From: Artemia franciscana
Taxonomy: Eukaryota > Arthropoda > Branchiopoda > Anostraca > Artemiidae
DNA length: 64,000 nt
Direction of reading: 5' to 3'
Assembly (NCBI RefSeq): GCF_032884065.1
Contig: NC_088866.1
Location: 61,482,435-61,546,434 of the forward strand
The position numbers were made by a program, and so were the translations under genes. Shown piece after piece: positions 48,301-60,129 of the stretch; positions within the stretch are counted from its first letter, which is position 1, and each line of letters starts with the position of its first letter. The notes under the pieces are model-generated. The model saw only the letters and a list, made by a program, of their open reading frames with translations, searched no databases and was not told where the DNA came from.

Positions 48301-50105
48301 CTCGACTTTCTCGCACCACAGCAGCTTCTGATGTTGATTTTCCCCTTTGAGACTTTTCTGGGGACTCCTGTTGATATATCAATGTATCTAAGACCTGTCA
48401 CACAAGATGAAATTCTTAAAATAATCTTTGAGATGAAAAGTACTTCGGCTGGGAGTGATTACATTAATCTTCTTGTTTGAAAAACAGCGTTTCCAATAAT
48501 TTCAAAAATATTCACCTCCTTTATTAATGCTTGCCTGAAACAGGATAAGTTTCCTAATTGTCTTAAAATTGCAAGAACGACCCCGGTTTTTAAAGGTGGT
48601 AATAAGAAGGATCTGGTTAATTATCGTCCAATTTCGTTATTACCTGTTATTTCCCGTGTTCTAGAAAAATATTTTAATGATAGAATATATGAGCATCTGG
48701 AAGGACATAAACTTTTACATCCAAATCAATTCGGTATCAGGAAAGGTAAAACAACAGAAATGGCGATTTCGTTTATTACTTCGGTAATTAATGAAGAAAA
48801 TGTGAATTTTACAGACTAAGAGGAGCAACGTTGAGTTAGCTTCATAATTATCTTCAAAATAGACAGGAGTATGCTAATTTACATGGAATTTCGTCTGGTA
48901 AAAATGGTGTTAGTTGTGGAGTTCCTCAAGGTTCCGTATTGGGTCCTGCTGATCTGCCTGATTTTGTTAATGCCCTACCCAGAATTATGGATTTTGTTGA
49001 TAATGGTCCGAGAAAAACACAGGTCACTGCGCCCTTATTTACGGATGACACAACGTTTATGCGTATTGCCCCTACGGAACAACTGCTTATGTCAACATTA
49101 AATGCAGCAATGACCAGGATGTGCATATAGCTAAAGGTCAATTAGCTTGACCTAAATATGAAAAGTCAAATTTTGTTATTTTTTCTAGATCTCCAAATTT
49201 TTATCCTTGGATAACTGAACTGATCAGAGCGGGGAATTATCAAACCTACACGGTTCACCAAATATCTCGAAATTAAAGTTGATAAAACCCTATCATTTAA
49301 GGACCTTGTGAAGTAAATTTCTAAAATACTGTTATGTAACCTAGCCATGATGCGTAAATTAAAACATATTTTCCCCCCAAATATTTTACGGTCGTTATAT
49401 TTTTTCCTTATTCGCCCTTATATTTTCTATTGTTCCTCGATATGGCTTGGTACTTTCCCCTCGTTACTTCGTCCAATCCATGTGATCCAGAATAACACTA
49501 TCCGCATATTTTGTGGTGTGGGGAACCGGGAGTCCATGAGGTCGGTCTCTTGTGAAATAAATATAATGCCTGCAGCCAGATTGCATGATTTTTATTCTTT
49601 GATTCTTATGCATAAGTATCATAATGAAGGCCTTCCAGATTGTTTTTCAGGTATGTTTTGTGAGAGGTCAGATGTTCACCAGCCCGATACTCGGATGCGA
49701 GGAAATATTGAGGTTCCTCGGCTTGCTTCTAGTAAGTCTTCTTTTTCTCTTGTTTATAGAGGTTTCAAGCTTTGGAACAAACTTAGTAATGATATTAATG
49801 ATAATGGTAATTTTAACCGGTTTAAATCTGATTTACGTGTTGAGTGGCTCAGTAGGTATGCTTTTCAAACAGATTAACTATATTTTCAGAGGGTTATTTC
49901 TCTATATTTTTGTGTATTTTTTTATGTGTTGTTTTGGGGCTTTATATTGTAGTGTTTCGTGGTTTATTTTTATATTGGTTTCGGTAAATGGTCTCATGCT
50001 CCATACTCCTTTTCTTTATTTTAACACATCCTCGTAAGCTCCACCTTTGTTGTGCTATTATATAAAAAATGATTATTTTCAGTAAAATTGTTGTACTACT
50101 ACTAC
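45386..50105 (+). mobile_element. LINE E: 5'-truncated CR1/Jockey-like element, interrupted by R1
   Basis: The first block (45386-46300) encodes the apurinic endonuclease: EVIGLTERWL, IPGYTLCNKN, then one in-frame stop, then FFMLGDFNIDLRD (the GDxN motif), DPGVIVSDVSDHFGIS (the SDH motif) and PKKPWLSPSLLR. The R1 copy D (46301-48025) intervenes. The second block (48026-49877) encodes YKNYRNAFNKLLRCAKKKYL, NYRPISLLPVISRVLEKYF, NQFGIRKGKTTEMAISF, then CGVPQGSVLGP (motif B) and PLFTDDTTF (motif C), ending with LKHIFPPNILRSLYFFLIRP and GFKLWNKLSND. Motif A (LDLxKAFD) is missing at about 48820 through an internal deletion, and stops and frameshifts are present. The 3' UTR ends with a TACTACTACTAC tail at 50105. 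Confidence 0.9.
46301..48025 (-). repeat. R1 element copy D, inserted in LINE E
   Basis: This is an essentially full copy on the minus strand. On the plus strand it opens with CAAACAGTTCG-TGGTAA-CGAACTG (the terminal hairpin), then AGTAAGGAGCGACCC, runs through the distal, second palindromic and middle modules, and closes with the first palindrome (about 47745-47998) and the T-rich end TTTTTATTTAA. The flanking LINE sequence reads ...TATATAAAAT before and TTCAGTAAGG after; joined, the LINE frame is continuous (KLYKI then SVRNEDN), with no duplicated bases. That implies insertion between two T residues without a target-site duplication. Confidence 0.85.
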
Positions 50106-50283
50106 CATGCTTTACAAAAATTTACACCACTGGTTTTGTCAAGGGTCTGTACCAATAATCTGTATATATATTCAAATCTAATTTTTATGAAGAATGAAAT
50201 ACCTCTCAAAGAAAATTAGCAGTAGCTCATTCCACATTATGTTCGAAATATTCCTTTAATATAAATATAACACCTCTACTTTT
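50106..50283 (+). repeat. Direct repeat flanking LINE E, right copy
   Basis: It begins CATGCTTTACAAAAATTTAC immediately after the TAC-repeat tail of LINE E and aligns with 45204-45375 over its length. If the two copies arose at LINE insertion, they are a very long target-site duplication. Confidence 0.75.
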
Positions 50284-51440
50284 AGCACTCATCAAGTTTT
50301 TAAGCCAATAGTTGCGTCTAAATCCAACAAAATGGACTCATAACCAGTAAACCGTATAATTCTATCTGTATAATGAGGTTAGCAAAAGACATATTGATAT
50401 CGTATTAGTAGGAAATAACTTGGAAATGAGTTAGTGATGATGCAGACTTTTAAAATCAACTTCTTGCTGTTTCGAATTTTTGCTTCTGTTGTAGGAGTGC
50501 GACGATAAAATTAAAGAAAAACACATATTATTCATAAGTCTTGTTTTTTTTTAAGAAAGTTGGAGCTGCAGAAAAATCTGACACTGAAGGTTATGCACAG
50601 CTGTGGCTACCTATGCATTGGCTAGAACGCTCAAAGTAACTACTGGGATTAAAGCAGATGCATATGAAGGAGTGAATGTTTATGTTTGATAAATTGTTAT
50701 TCAGTTTACCTTTAACGAAAAAGTAACCGAATACAAGAGAAAAAAGAAACCCCTGCAAAGCAACACAAGCTTTCTGTAACTTTTGGCAAATATGAGGGTA
50801 AAAGCAATAAAAAGACCAGGTACTTCATATATCAATAAGTGGTGTATAAGGCTATTTTTTTAGTTCATTTCATATTTGAAAATGTAAGTTTAACAGTTTA
50901 CAGCAGCAAAACAATTTTTACTGAGACAATCAGTACTGAGAGTATGCCCTGGACTTAAAAATAGAAAAGATGGGAGCTTAAAAATTGAGTTTCCCTATCT
51001 CTATGATGAATCTAGCAAAAGTTACAATTCATGTTTTGAAAAATAGCTTGAAAAGTCTACCTGTGTTACCGACCTATAACGATCATTTATCCAACAGATG
51101 GCAACACTATTATTATCTATCATCCTATTCTAACTTATGAGGACAGATCCGATATTACTAGAATTTTAGATTTTTGATAGGGTTTCAGTGCAGATGATAG
51201 ACTCAAGAGTGTGTCCAAGATTTTTTAGCAGGGGGAGGGAGGGAAATTTTTCAGTTTTTTTATAACTTTCAAAAACGTTAAAACTTTGTTTGTATGTCTT
51301 TTGGTTACTTTTCTACGAGTTGGACGAAAATTTCAGGGGGTTCAAATTCAGCGCCCCCCCCCTGCATTCATCCTTAGATAGACTGACATTTAGATGTTGA
51401 AAAATAAGATTAAATTATTTTGTCAAGTTCCTACCCTCAT
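50284..51440. other. No gene recognised; 3' flank of NIT2
   Basis: A/T-rich sequence with no recognised coding or RNA feature. A G-run at 51231-51241 and a C-run at 51353-51362 bound a segment resembling the paired G/C-run layout of the R6 repeats, but clear similarity was not seen. Confidence 0.4.
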
Positions 51441-51446
51441 TTTAAT
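51441..51446 (-). promoter_or_regulatory. Possible polyadenylation signal of NIT2 (ATTAAA)
   Basis: The minus strand has ATTAAA about 133 bp after the NIT2 stop codon. It is the common variant of AATAAA. No canonical AATAAA is seen between the stop and this point, so it is a reasonable but unproven cleavage signal. Confidence 0.3.
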
Positions 51447-51578
51447 ATTGCAGTATTTTTAAAAGTTAACATGTATTTGAGAATAAAACTAAATATACAG
51501 CAGCAGCACAAAGGTATTTTAACCGGGGACAGATTGGCACTGAGATTATACCCTGGATTTAGAATCAGCTTCAGCAGA

Positions 51579-51670
51579 TTACTGGGTCTTTTCAACAGTT
51601 TCGTACATATCCAACCTTTTCTGTTTGATGAATGGGATTTGGTTTCTCACATCTTCGAGGAAGTCCAAAT
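51579..51670 (-). CDS. NIT2: NIT2 omega-amidase, last coding exon
   Basis: Minus-strand exon after the acceptor TTTTCTTTTAG. It reads (D)LDFLEDVRNQIPFIKQKR, then LDMYETVEKTQ and TAA at 51579-51581. The first two bases complete the Asp codon begun by the exon at 55812-55950 (phase 1), giving ADIDLDFLEDVRNQIP, which matches the conserved SDIDLxxLxxIRxQIPxxxQKRxDLY end of omega-amidases. NIT2 removes ammonia from alpha-ketoglutaramate and alpha-ketosuccinamate to give alpha-ketoglutarate and oxaloacetate, in cytosol and mitochondria, closing the glutamine and asparagine transaminase pathways. The C-terminus is about the family's usual length. The exon looks intact and functional. Confidence 0.93.
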
Positions 51671-52579
51671 CTAAAAGAAAAAGAAATATAAATAAATCGG
51701 CCAAGAAACAGATACAGGCTTTGTGATTTGGAGAATGAGAAAGTACTTAGAGAGAGCCTGTAATGGACTGCAACCAAACATTATCCATCTCTCACGAGAA
51801 AAAAGTCATACGCTATTTATCTAGACAAATGTCTTGCTTCATCTGAAGTTGCTTCTGGGCCATTAGACCTAAAGTGATTCGATCAACTAATTTTTCGATT
51901 TTACTGGTGAGCAAAGGTAGATTTTAAAAGTATTTTGCGGGACTTGAAATTTTTTAAGGATTAGGATCAGAAAATCCTGTAAAATTTAACATGTATGATC
52001 TGTGTTACGGAACAGTGTATCTTAAATTCGGAAATTAAAATTTGCTAATTTTCAGCTCCATGAAACCTTAACTTTTCAATGACATATATAGCACCTCTAT
52101 TTCTTGGGAGGGAGTTTTATATCCGCTAGGTTTTTTACACCCCTCCCCCTTTTTCTTATTTTCATTGAGAAATACCCATTTTAGTATATTTCTTGAAAAT
52201 ATCCTTTTTGATATATCTCTAGGAAATACCCTTTTTAGGTATTTTACTTGGAAAAGAAAAACAGAATTCCCCACCCCCCTGATTTAGAAAAATATATTTA
52301 GCTTCCTTTCTAAAGTTTCGTGAATTGGCATCCCTGATGATAAATTATTACCAACATTCAAACTATCTGACACCATGATTAATTTCCAGTGTTTAGCTTT
52401 TTTATTCTTCTAACTTAGCAGTCTTGTACAAAAAGGGGGAGCTGTCACACCACTGAAACAACATTGCACGGTCATCCGAAACTTAATCCCTCAAAAGAAG
52501 GAAAATAGGGGGTAGATCTCCCCTCCTTCCTCCATAATGATGCAAATGATCTCTCATGGGAAGTAATAAAACGTGAACC

Positions 52580-52719
52580 GTCCTGTGGTGGCGCTGTAGT
52601 GGGTTTGACCTTAGCTTGGTAATACAGGACCCAGAAATCGAATCATACTGCAGGAATGCACTGCAGGGCCGACGCAGGGACCTTAGTAGTCAAGAAGCGT
52701 CGTTAATCCGATACAATAC
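52580..52719 (+). mobile_element. tRNA-type SINE with exact 15-bp target-site duplication
   Basis: A 140-bp body begins GTCCTGTGGTGGCGCTGTAG. The GGTGGCGCTGTAGTGGGTTT part resembles a pol III A box, and ACCCAGAAATCGAATCAT about 30 bp on resembles a worn B box (GGTTCGAATCC type). It ends in GATACAATAC. The 15 bases AATAAAACGTGAACC occur exactly on both sides, at 52565-52579 and 52720-52734, which fixes the boundaries and shows insertion by target-primed reverse transcription. It lies in the last NIT2 intron, on the strand opposite the gene. Confidence 0.8.
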
Positions 52720-52734
52720 AATAAAACGTGAACC

Positions 52735-55700
52735 TGAAATGGCTTTTGGCGTCCGTGGAAAATATGCTATAGCCTCCACCAATAATGCTGCCTCTCCAAA
52801 ATATTGATCCCCCTAGCATGGGAATGGTTCTTTGGAAAAAATATTCTTCTTAAGGGATACCCTCTTTTTCCCACCTCTATGCAGGTAAGCACACGAAAAT
52901 AATATTTATTTTATACTGCGAATCTTTCCTAATAAGAAAACAAATTTTATCCCTTCAACATTCATATCGTTGTCTTAGTCTCGATATATTTCTTTAAAAC
53001 AGAGGAAATTATGGGACAAGCTCCATCTTAGTGATTTGAAGGATCTCTCAAGGAAGTTAAAAATGGGACAGGCAGTCATTTGGGGGGAGCGATGGTCGGC
53101 GACAGGTAAAGGGGATTGGATAAATACATTTTTTTTGGCATTTTCACTGAAAAAAAAGGTAAAACAACAAAATTGGCCCCACTTCTTACATTTTCGTGAC
53201 TTGAACCACCGAAATGAGAACCTATAAATATAATTTATTAGAATTTAGTCCAGCTTCCATGAAGATTCAGTGCCAGGTGTTGCGCAACAATAAAATACTG
53301 TGTTCGGTACGATTTTGGCCTAAAACACAAACCTGAACCCAATCCTTTTTATTTTTTTTTATGAATACAGTATGTACGAGCTGAAGATATTCTAATTACG
53401 TAGGAAACATAGCAGATACAATTTATTTTTACAACGCATTTGGATGGTAAAAAAAATTAGTTCCATATCTGTCAAGGAGGTATTGCCATGTAAACGCTTC
53501 ATTAATAATTCCGAGACTACGCCATGGCATTGCATTATCGTTTATAATCTTTGCGCAGCAGCTTGCAAGAGGAAAACATTTCCTTCCTTCAAATATGGCC
53601 GTCATTCCTGAGGAGGTTCGTGCCTTACAATTCTTGCTTACAAGTCAATATGATATAAATAAAAAACATAAAAGAACAATCTTAAGTCTGATAGTACCTC
53701 ATCCGTAAATTTCAATGGTATAAAATTCCTTGATCTTAGTCTCCTTGGCTGTAGGTACCAGTTGCTTATCGAATTTCAATCGAGCGCACTGATGTGGAAA
53801 GTAGGATGGCTCAGGAGTAGTATATCCCACTGGAAATTCACTCTATATATTCTCTTGTTTTAGGATTTGTTGATCCAATTCACAAAAATATATATGGAGT
53901 GAATTTTTTTCATATTGTATTTTGTTTTCAATTTTCCTATTTAAAACACCAAAAAGGGTATTTTTCAAAGAAAATACCTAAAAAATATTTTCTAAATCCA
54001 GAGGGGGTAAATAGCCCCCCCCCCCATATTGGCAGCACTACTAAAGGTAATTGGTCCGTAAATTTGAAGTTGCAGGCAAATATCATAGGAAATGAGCACA
54101 CCCCTGAAAACCCCATTCTCATGTTCCTTTGGCCCAAGGTACTTTCTGCATAAATTTCAAGCTAATCGGTGAAATAAACAAACTGCATATTAACTTAAAA
54201 TTTGGTTGTGAAAGCGTTGTAGGAGTGCCAAGGGCCTTTTTGTATTTCCAGTCCCACAGATTAAAATTGCCGTGCAATTTGGTTTAGTACCTAGAGTTTG
54301 AACGAAAAGTTGGTAGTTGGAGCTGTAGAGGATGTTGGAAGGGCTGTTGAAGGGGCAAAAATTTGGAATTGAGAAAGTAAGGGGAGTTTTGGAGGGGCCA
54401 AGAGCACACTGAAAAGATTTTGACGACGCTGCTTCAAACAAGATACAATATATCTATGTTTCAGATAAAAACAAAAACTGGTGCAAAGGGTATGATGGGG
54501 TTTCATACCCCCAATTTGTACCAGAAAAATAAAATAAATTAGAAATGATTGTACGTTTCAGATTTAAATAAGCCTTGACTTAAACCTCACTCAAGCCAAC
54601 AAATTAGTACAATTTTAACCTAGGGAGGAATATATTCAGGGAAATGAGATAAAAATACTGCTTTGACTTGACTTATGAACGGTCCGAAGGCAAATTTTAG
54701 CCAATGACTCGATCATCATCGCAACAAATTTGTTAGCCATCATGATACTATGGCTATTTTCCAGAGGTCAATTATCATTAATGGCCATTGATTATTTGTC
54801 TGTACCTTCAGATTAGAATAGCAGCTAAAATTTAACCCCGAAATGCTTGTAATGCATAAATACATAATGTAATACATACTGCCTATAATTTTTGTTTGTC
54901 GTTGTCTTGCAACGAAGTCAATAGCAAAAATAAATTAACATAGATGATATTGAGCTCTAGAATACACCCTAAATTTAGCAAAATTTCTAGTCCTGTCTGA
55001 TGTCAAAATATTTGACAGCATAATGATAATTGTATAATGATGTATTTGATGATAAATTTCCATCCTTAGATATCATCTGTAAAAATTATCTTCTCTACGT
55101 CAAATTCTTGAGTCCATTCAATTTGATTTTTGTATAGCCTAATCCGATACAATTTCTCTTCGGGCTTACATTTTTAACGGCTACTAATGACCTAAACGTA
55201 GCTTTAGGTCCAAACTAGAATGTGACAGCACTGGGTGCATTCCGGTTTACAATCATGACTAATGATGATTTTTACCCATCGCCAAACTAAGAAAAGAATG
55301 ACCCCTTGTATTACTAATATCTGTCCCGTGTTTATAAACTAATTAAGTTATCTTAATTCTAGTCGGGAGTTGGATTGAAAATGGACAGGACATAATAAAC
55401 CTTAGCCAAATAAAAATAAAAAGCCAAATAGAAATTTAGCCAAATAAAAAGTTGATTGGATTGTGTGCACAGAGTCTTGCAATTAACCTAAGAATTTATT
55501 TCCTCATATATTTTGATTGATATATCTTATTGATAAGACAATTAAAACTGAATGCTTTAATAGGGATATCTGCAGCGCAAACCCCACTAATAGAATAAAA
55601 AGGAGCGCATCTCAACTGGTATCTTCTGATGTTAGCCAACTTGTGACTGAAGTTTGACTAGCCTAAAGGATGTTCATTCATTGGGGTTAACACCAAGTTT

Positions 55701-55811
55701 TTGGGGATGCCCATTTTTAGTATTTTATACAAGGGGTTATTTACGCAGACAACTCTTTAACGTTCCCCTTCCCCTCTTTCTACATTATTATCTCACTCTA
55801 TAAATTCTTAC
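52735..55811. other. NIT2 intron; no other gene recognised
   Basis: This is the greater part of the 4.1-kb intron between the last two NIT2 exons. It holds short G/C-runs (51970-52300 and 53880-54030 share GAAATACC-CTTTTT-type pieces in inverted orientation) and a 37-codon open frame at about 53595 that I do not regard as a gene. Confidence 0.55.
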
Positions 55812-55950
55812 CAATATCAGCCTGAACGATTCCCTCTTTTTCATCAGTTTCAGTAAGAACTGTACCCCATGGGTCAACAACACTGGAATGACCCCAAGCA
55901 ACGTAACTTGCAGTCGCGACCCTGGCAGGTGCAGCTCCCACCACGTAAAT
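55812..55950 (-). CDS. NIT2: NIT2 omega-amidase, penultimate coding exon
   Basis: A 139-nt minus-strand exon between the acceptor CTTATTTTAG and the donor ATATTG/GTAAGAATTT. It encodes [20 protein letters not shown], then [20 protein letters not shown] and IVQADI. It aligns with the nitrilase-superfamily block [32 protein letters not shown], which forms part of the alpha-beta-beta-alpha sandwich and the dimer interface. The exon starts in phase 0 and ends in phase 1, in agreement with both neighbours. NIT2 rather than NIT1 is supported by ASYVAWGHS and by the QIPxxxQKR end in the next exon. No damage is visible. Confidence 0.95.
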
Positions 55951-56349
55951 CTAAAATAAGAGAAAAAATGTGTTAGTGATCATGTATCATAAAGAACCAG
56001 TGTTTGGCCCTGGGACCAAAACAAAATATACTCCCACTCCAAACAAAAAAACAACAGAAAACTTTACAACATCACTGTCGGATCGTTTTTTTCTTTCATT
56101 AGGGTTTAATCCTTTTATTCGTCCCGTTTGAACTCGCCATGTCAGATCGCATTTCCATGTTAGAACCAGTATTTGGCCCTGGGGCCAAAATAAAACATAC
56201 TCCCCCCAAACAAAGACACAATAGAGAACTTTGTACCGTCACTGTCGGATTGTTCTTTATTTTTCATTAGGGTTTAATTCTTTTTATTTGTCCAGTTTGA
56301 ACTCATCATGTCAGATACCATGTGTACCATGTACATACTTGCACAAATT

Positions 56350-56530
56350 ATGACTAATCTGTGAGACTATACTGGCTAAACATGACAAGATGAAGAAAAA
56401 AAGAAGATATACACGGCCAGTAATGAAAAAGGATACTATACAAATATTTTGGTTGAAATCTGCGTTCAACCATCCTCAATCCAGGGTTTGGATTAAAAAC
56501 AAGAATAAAAGTCTGCAGGACAATATGCAA
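56350..56530 (-). repeat. Dispersed repeat R8, copy 3
   Basis: On the minus strand it reads GACTTTTATTCTTGTTTTTA, then GGATTGAGGATGGTTGAACG, then ATTTCAACCAAAATATTT, the same order as copies at 5645-5760 and 57475-57600. Located in a NIT2 intron. Confidence 0.45.
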
Positions 56531-56558
56531 TGACATACCTTAAAAAAAAACATACCTT

Positions 56559-56563
56559 ATATA

Positions 56564-56643
<80 letters not shown>
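56559..56643. repeat. (TA)n microsatellite
   Basis: About 85 bp of TA dinucleotide with one G interruption near its start, in a NIT2 intron. Confidence 0.95.
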
Positions 56644-56645
<2 letters not shown>

Positions 56646-57474
56646 TGAGACACATCATGTGTAGCGCATTTCTACGTGGTTCTTCCTTCGCGCGTGCAAA
56701 ATGAAAAATTTATATACCTTTGCTTACTTTGATATTCTATCAGGAAATTAATCAATAGTTCACTCTGGTGGCCACAGCACATCCGTTTGTGAATATATCT
56801 CATTTCTGAAACAAACGTGCATGACTGTATATATACCTAGGTTGTGGTGCAACTGAGTAGTTGAATGGCGTAGTTGAAAATTCGATATTGAATGGCTAAT
56901 AAATCTTTCAAATGAGAATTCATTTTATGTTAGGCTTTCTCAAACACTAATTTGGTCGCAAAATGTACTTTAGCGAAAAAAAGAAGAAAAATACGAAAGG
57001 TTGCGATTAACAAATTCATTGCATATAGAACTTGACAAGCTTCTCTGGTATTCTATCAAGGTTAGTTTGAAGTCTGAACGATTAGAGTACAAAAAAGCCT
57101 AGCAAGATTGGAATTGCAATAATCATTTCTGATTTGAACGACTGAATAATCATTTGCGTAAAATAAAACGAATTCCGATTTGGACGATTGAATAATGATT
57201 CACCTAACCTAAAATATATTCCAATTGGAACGATTGAATAGTCACTTACCTAAAATAAACCAATTTAGATTTGAACGATTGAATAATCATTCACCTAACA
57301 TAAAACAATTCCAATTGAAAAGATTGAAGAATCATTTACCTAAAATAAAACGAATTCCGATTTGGACGATTAAATAATCATTCGATATCGTTTTTTTTTC
57401 AGGTGACTTTTCACCATCGCTTGGAGAAGAGATCTTTTATTTTGGAATTGTCTCTAAAATTTGTCATGTTATAC

Positions 57475-57600
57475 TTTCCCTTTGAACTTTCATCTCTATT
57501 TTATATTCTCAATTCTGCACCGAGGGTAGTTGAGCAGAGGACTCGACAGAAAAACTGGCTGTGATTATTCTAGTTTTCTTTGTTACGGTTCTTTTCATTT
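57475..57600 (+). repeat. Dispersed repeat R8, copy 2
   Basis: Related to 5645-5760: AACTTTCATCTCTATTTTAT, then AATTCTGCACCGAGGGTAGT, then GACTCGACAGAAAAACTGGC. It is preceded (57120-57390) by several irregular copies of a unit like TTGGACGATTGAATAATCATTCACCTAA in pieces, a degenerate 60-65-bp tandem array with CCTAAAATAAAACGAATTCC. Confidence 0.45.
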
Positions 57601-58179
57601 TGGCAAAATATGGACGAAATGACAATCAAATCCAACATCCAAATTTTTCTATTGCAAAAGCTATTACAGTACAAGCTCCAAATTTTTACAATGCAACAGC
57701 CTCGTCGATTTGCCACTCTAGTTTAATAGTGTATCCATAGTGTATGTCCTCTTAAGTGAAACAATACTGAACATAAACTTTTTCATTGGAAAACATGAAA
57801 AAATCATCTTTTCTTAAGTTTCAATCTTAAAGCTTTCCTTAAAACTGAGCTTACTTGAGTTTTTTTTTTAGTGAATCATAATTAGATGTCAGAGGTAATT
57901 GATATCATGACCGGTGATTGACTACTATGAGCCTTATAAATTTGAATCCTATTTTCTTCCAGCTGTTAAGCAAACTTCCTGTTTTTGGGGTAAATTTATA
58001 TTTTTGGGAAAGTATTAGTTTTGTTTAATTCTAAAGATACTGGAAAATCTCATGAGCAAGTTTATTTGAGCTAGTTTTAGCTATATAGGGCTTATAGTAT
58101 ATAAGCCCTGTGTTTTCAACGACGTAATAATTTTTTTTTCACTTGAAGTTTCAACTTAGCTCTTTACTTCCACTTAAAT

Positions 58180-59863
58180 AAAAAAACAAGTTTTTTTTTT
58201 AACTGAAAGAAGGAGCGACTTTAAAACTCAAAACGAACAGAAATTACTTCGTATATGAAAGGGGCTGCTTCCTGATCAACGCCCCGCTCTTTACTCTAAG
58301 GTTTGACTCTTTCTCTCAACTCTTCTTTTTAAAACAGTAAAAAACTTTAGCGTAAAGAGCGGGGCGTTGATGAAGAAGCAACCCCTTTCATATACGAAGT
58401 AATTTCTGTTCGTTTTAAGTTTTAAAGTCACTCCTTACTTTCAGTTAAAAAAACTTGCTTTTTTTTTATTTAATTTCTGAACGCTTTTGAATCAATGCAT
58501 GTTTTGATTTTGGCTCTCCGCAGAGGAATAATTAAAACGAAATTTGTATATTTATTTATTTTTTGGCTAAATTAATTTCTCATTATTTTGATCGAATGAT
58601 TTTGAGAAAAAAAGAGCGGGGGAGGAAGCCTAGTTGTTCTTTAACTTTCTGGTTGCTTAAAAAGACAACTAGAACTTTTAATTTCTTATGAATGTTTTTA
58701 TTAGTAAAAGATATACGTAACTTATAAATTAGCTTACGTAACGAACTTTTGTATTCTCATGTTTTTGTTACATATATGAGGGGGTTCGCCCCCAAGTCAG
58801 TACCTCGCTCTTTACATCAAAGCTTAAATTTTGTCCCAATTCATTAAGAATAACCCCTGAATCACAAAAGCCGTAGAATAAATAGTTGAAACTACTAAAA
58901 ATACTTTAGTGTAAAGAGCGAGGTATTAGGAGGTGAGCCCCCTATGTGGGTAATAATTTCTGTTCGTTTTAAGTTTTAATGCTGCTCTTTACTTCCAGCT
59001 GAAAAAACTTTTTCATTTTTATTTTTTCCTTGTTTTTTTTTTAATAATGCTAGAAAATCCTGCACTCCCTTCATGGAAATTTTCTTTCCCCATGACAAAT
59101 TCCTCGATGGAAATTTCTCCCAGCATATACCCCTCTTCTCAACCCCTCCCCCAACCAAACAAAAATCCCCCTGAAAACGTCAGTACACTTCCCAATAAGC
59201 ACTGGTCAAAGTTTGTAACTTGTAGCCCCTCCAACGGGGACTGTGGGGAAGTAAGTCGTCCCCAGAGACATAGTTATAAGGTTTTTCGACTACGCTGAAT
59301 AAAATGGCTATCTCAGAATTTTTATCCGTTGACTTTGGGAAAATAATTAGCGTGGGAAGGGGGCCTAGGGGTCCTCCAATTTTTCGGTCACTTACAAAGG
59401 GCAGCAGAACTTTTAATTTTCGTTAGAATGAGCCCTCTTGCAACATTCTAGGACCCCTGGGAAGCCCCTGAAAAAACAAAGAAAAAAACAAACAAAAAAA
59501 TAAACGCGCATTCGTGATCTGCCTTCTGGAAAAAATACAAAATTCCACATTTTTGTAAATGAGAGCTTGAAACTTCTACATTAGGGTTTTCTGATATGCT
59601 GAATCTGATGGTGTGATTTTTATTAAGATTCTATGACTTTTAGGGGGTGTTTCCCCCTATTTTTCTAAAGTAAGGCAAATTTTCTCAGGCTCGTAACTTT
59701 TGATGGGTAAGACTAAACTTGATGAAACTTATAAATTTAAAATCAGTATTAAAATGCGATTCTTTTGATGTAGCTATTGGTATCAAAATTCCCTGTTTTT
59801 GAGTTTTGGTTACTATTGAGCCGGGTCACTCCGTACTACTGTTCGTTACCACGAACTGTTTGA
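58180..59863 (+). repeat. R1 element copy E, essentially full length
   Basis: The best full copy in the forward direction. Parts in order: A-rich start with AAACAAGTTTTTTTTTTAAC; first palindrome (about 58200-58445, inner motif CAACGCCCCGCTCTTTAC and its mirror); middle module with TTAGCTTACGTAACGAACTT; second palindromic module (about 58775-58990, GTACCTCGCTCTTTACATCA and its mirror); distal unique module; terminus with GAGCCGGGTCACTCC, then GTTCG-TTACCA-CGAAC and TGTTTG. It lies in the NIT2 intron, ending 172 bp from the donor of the exon at 60035. No transposase or Rep is encoded. Confidence 0.85.
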
Positions 59864-60034
59864 TAAGAAAAACTTCTTTTTTTACAAGTTTATAGTTAAA
59901 ACTGTGATTATTCCTAAAAATCTGGGTGTTCTACGTAAAATGCCTATGCTTCAACCATATGGATATTTAGCTATACCTTCCGGATCTTTAACTATACTTC
60001 AGTTATAGAATTTTTTAAAATTTGTCAAATTTAC

Positions 60035-60129
60035 CTGATTGTCGACAGCACGAGATCGAAGGTGAAGCTCCCAATGTGTGGGTCCAGTTATCATACTAAA
60101 AGCTCCTGGATATACCAGTACCTTGCAGC
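60035..60129 (-). CDS. NIT2: NIT2 omega-amidase, internal coding exon
   Basis: A 95-nt minus-strand exon between the acceptor TTTACAG and the donor CAATCAG/GTAAAT. It encodes (G)[20 protein letters not shown] and [11 protein letters not shown], matching [33 protein letters not shown] of omega-amidases. It begins with two bases that finish a Gly codon and ends in phase 0, in step with the exon at 55812-55950. The nucleophilic Cys (the GICYDMRF block) should lie just before this segment, in an exon to the right that I could not find up to 64000, so the 5' half of the gene is outside the window. The three exons together give the C-terminal 40 percent of the protein with no damage. Confidence 0.95.

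Noticed and set aside
53595-53708. A 37-codon open frame starting MAVIPEEVRALQFLL
   Set aside because: It looks protein-like at first, but it is short, inside a NIT2 intron, has no splice partner that I can see and no family match.
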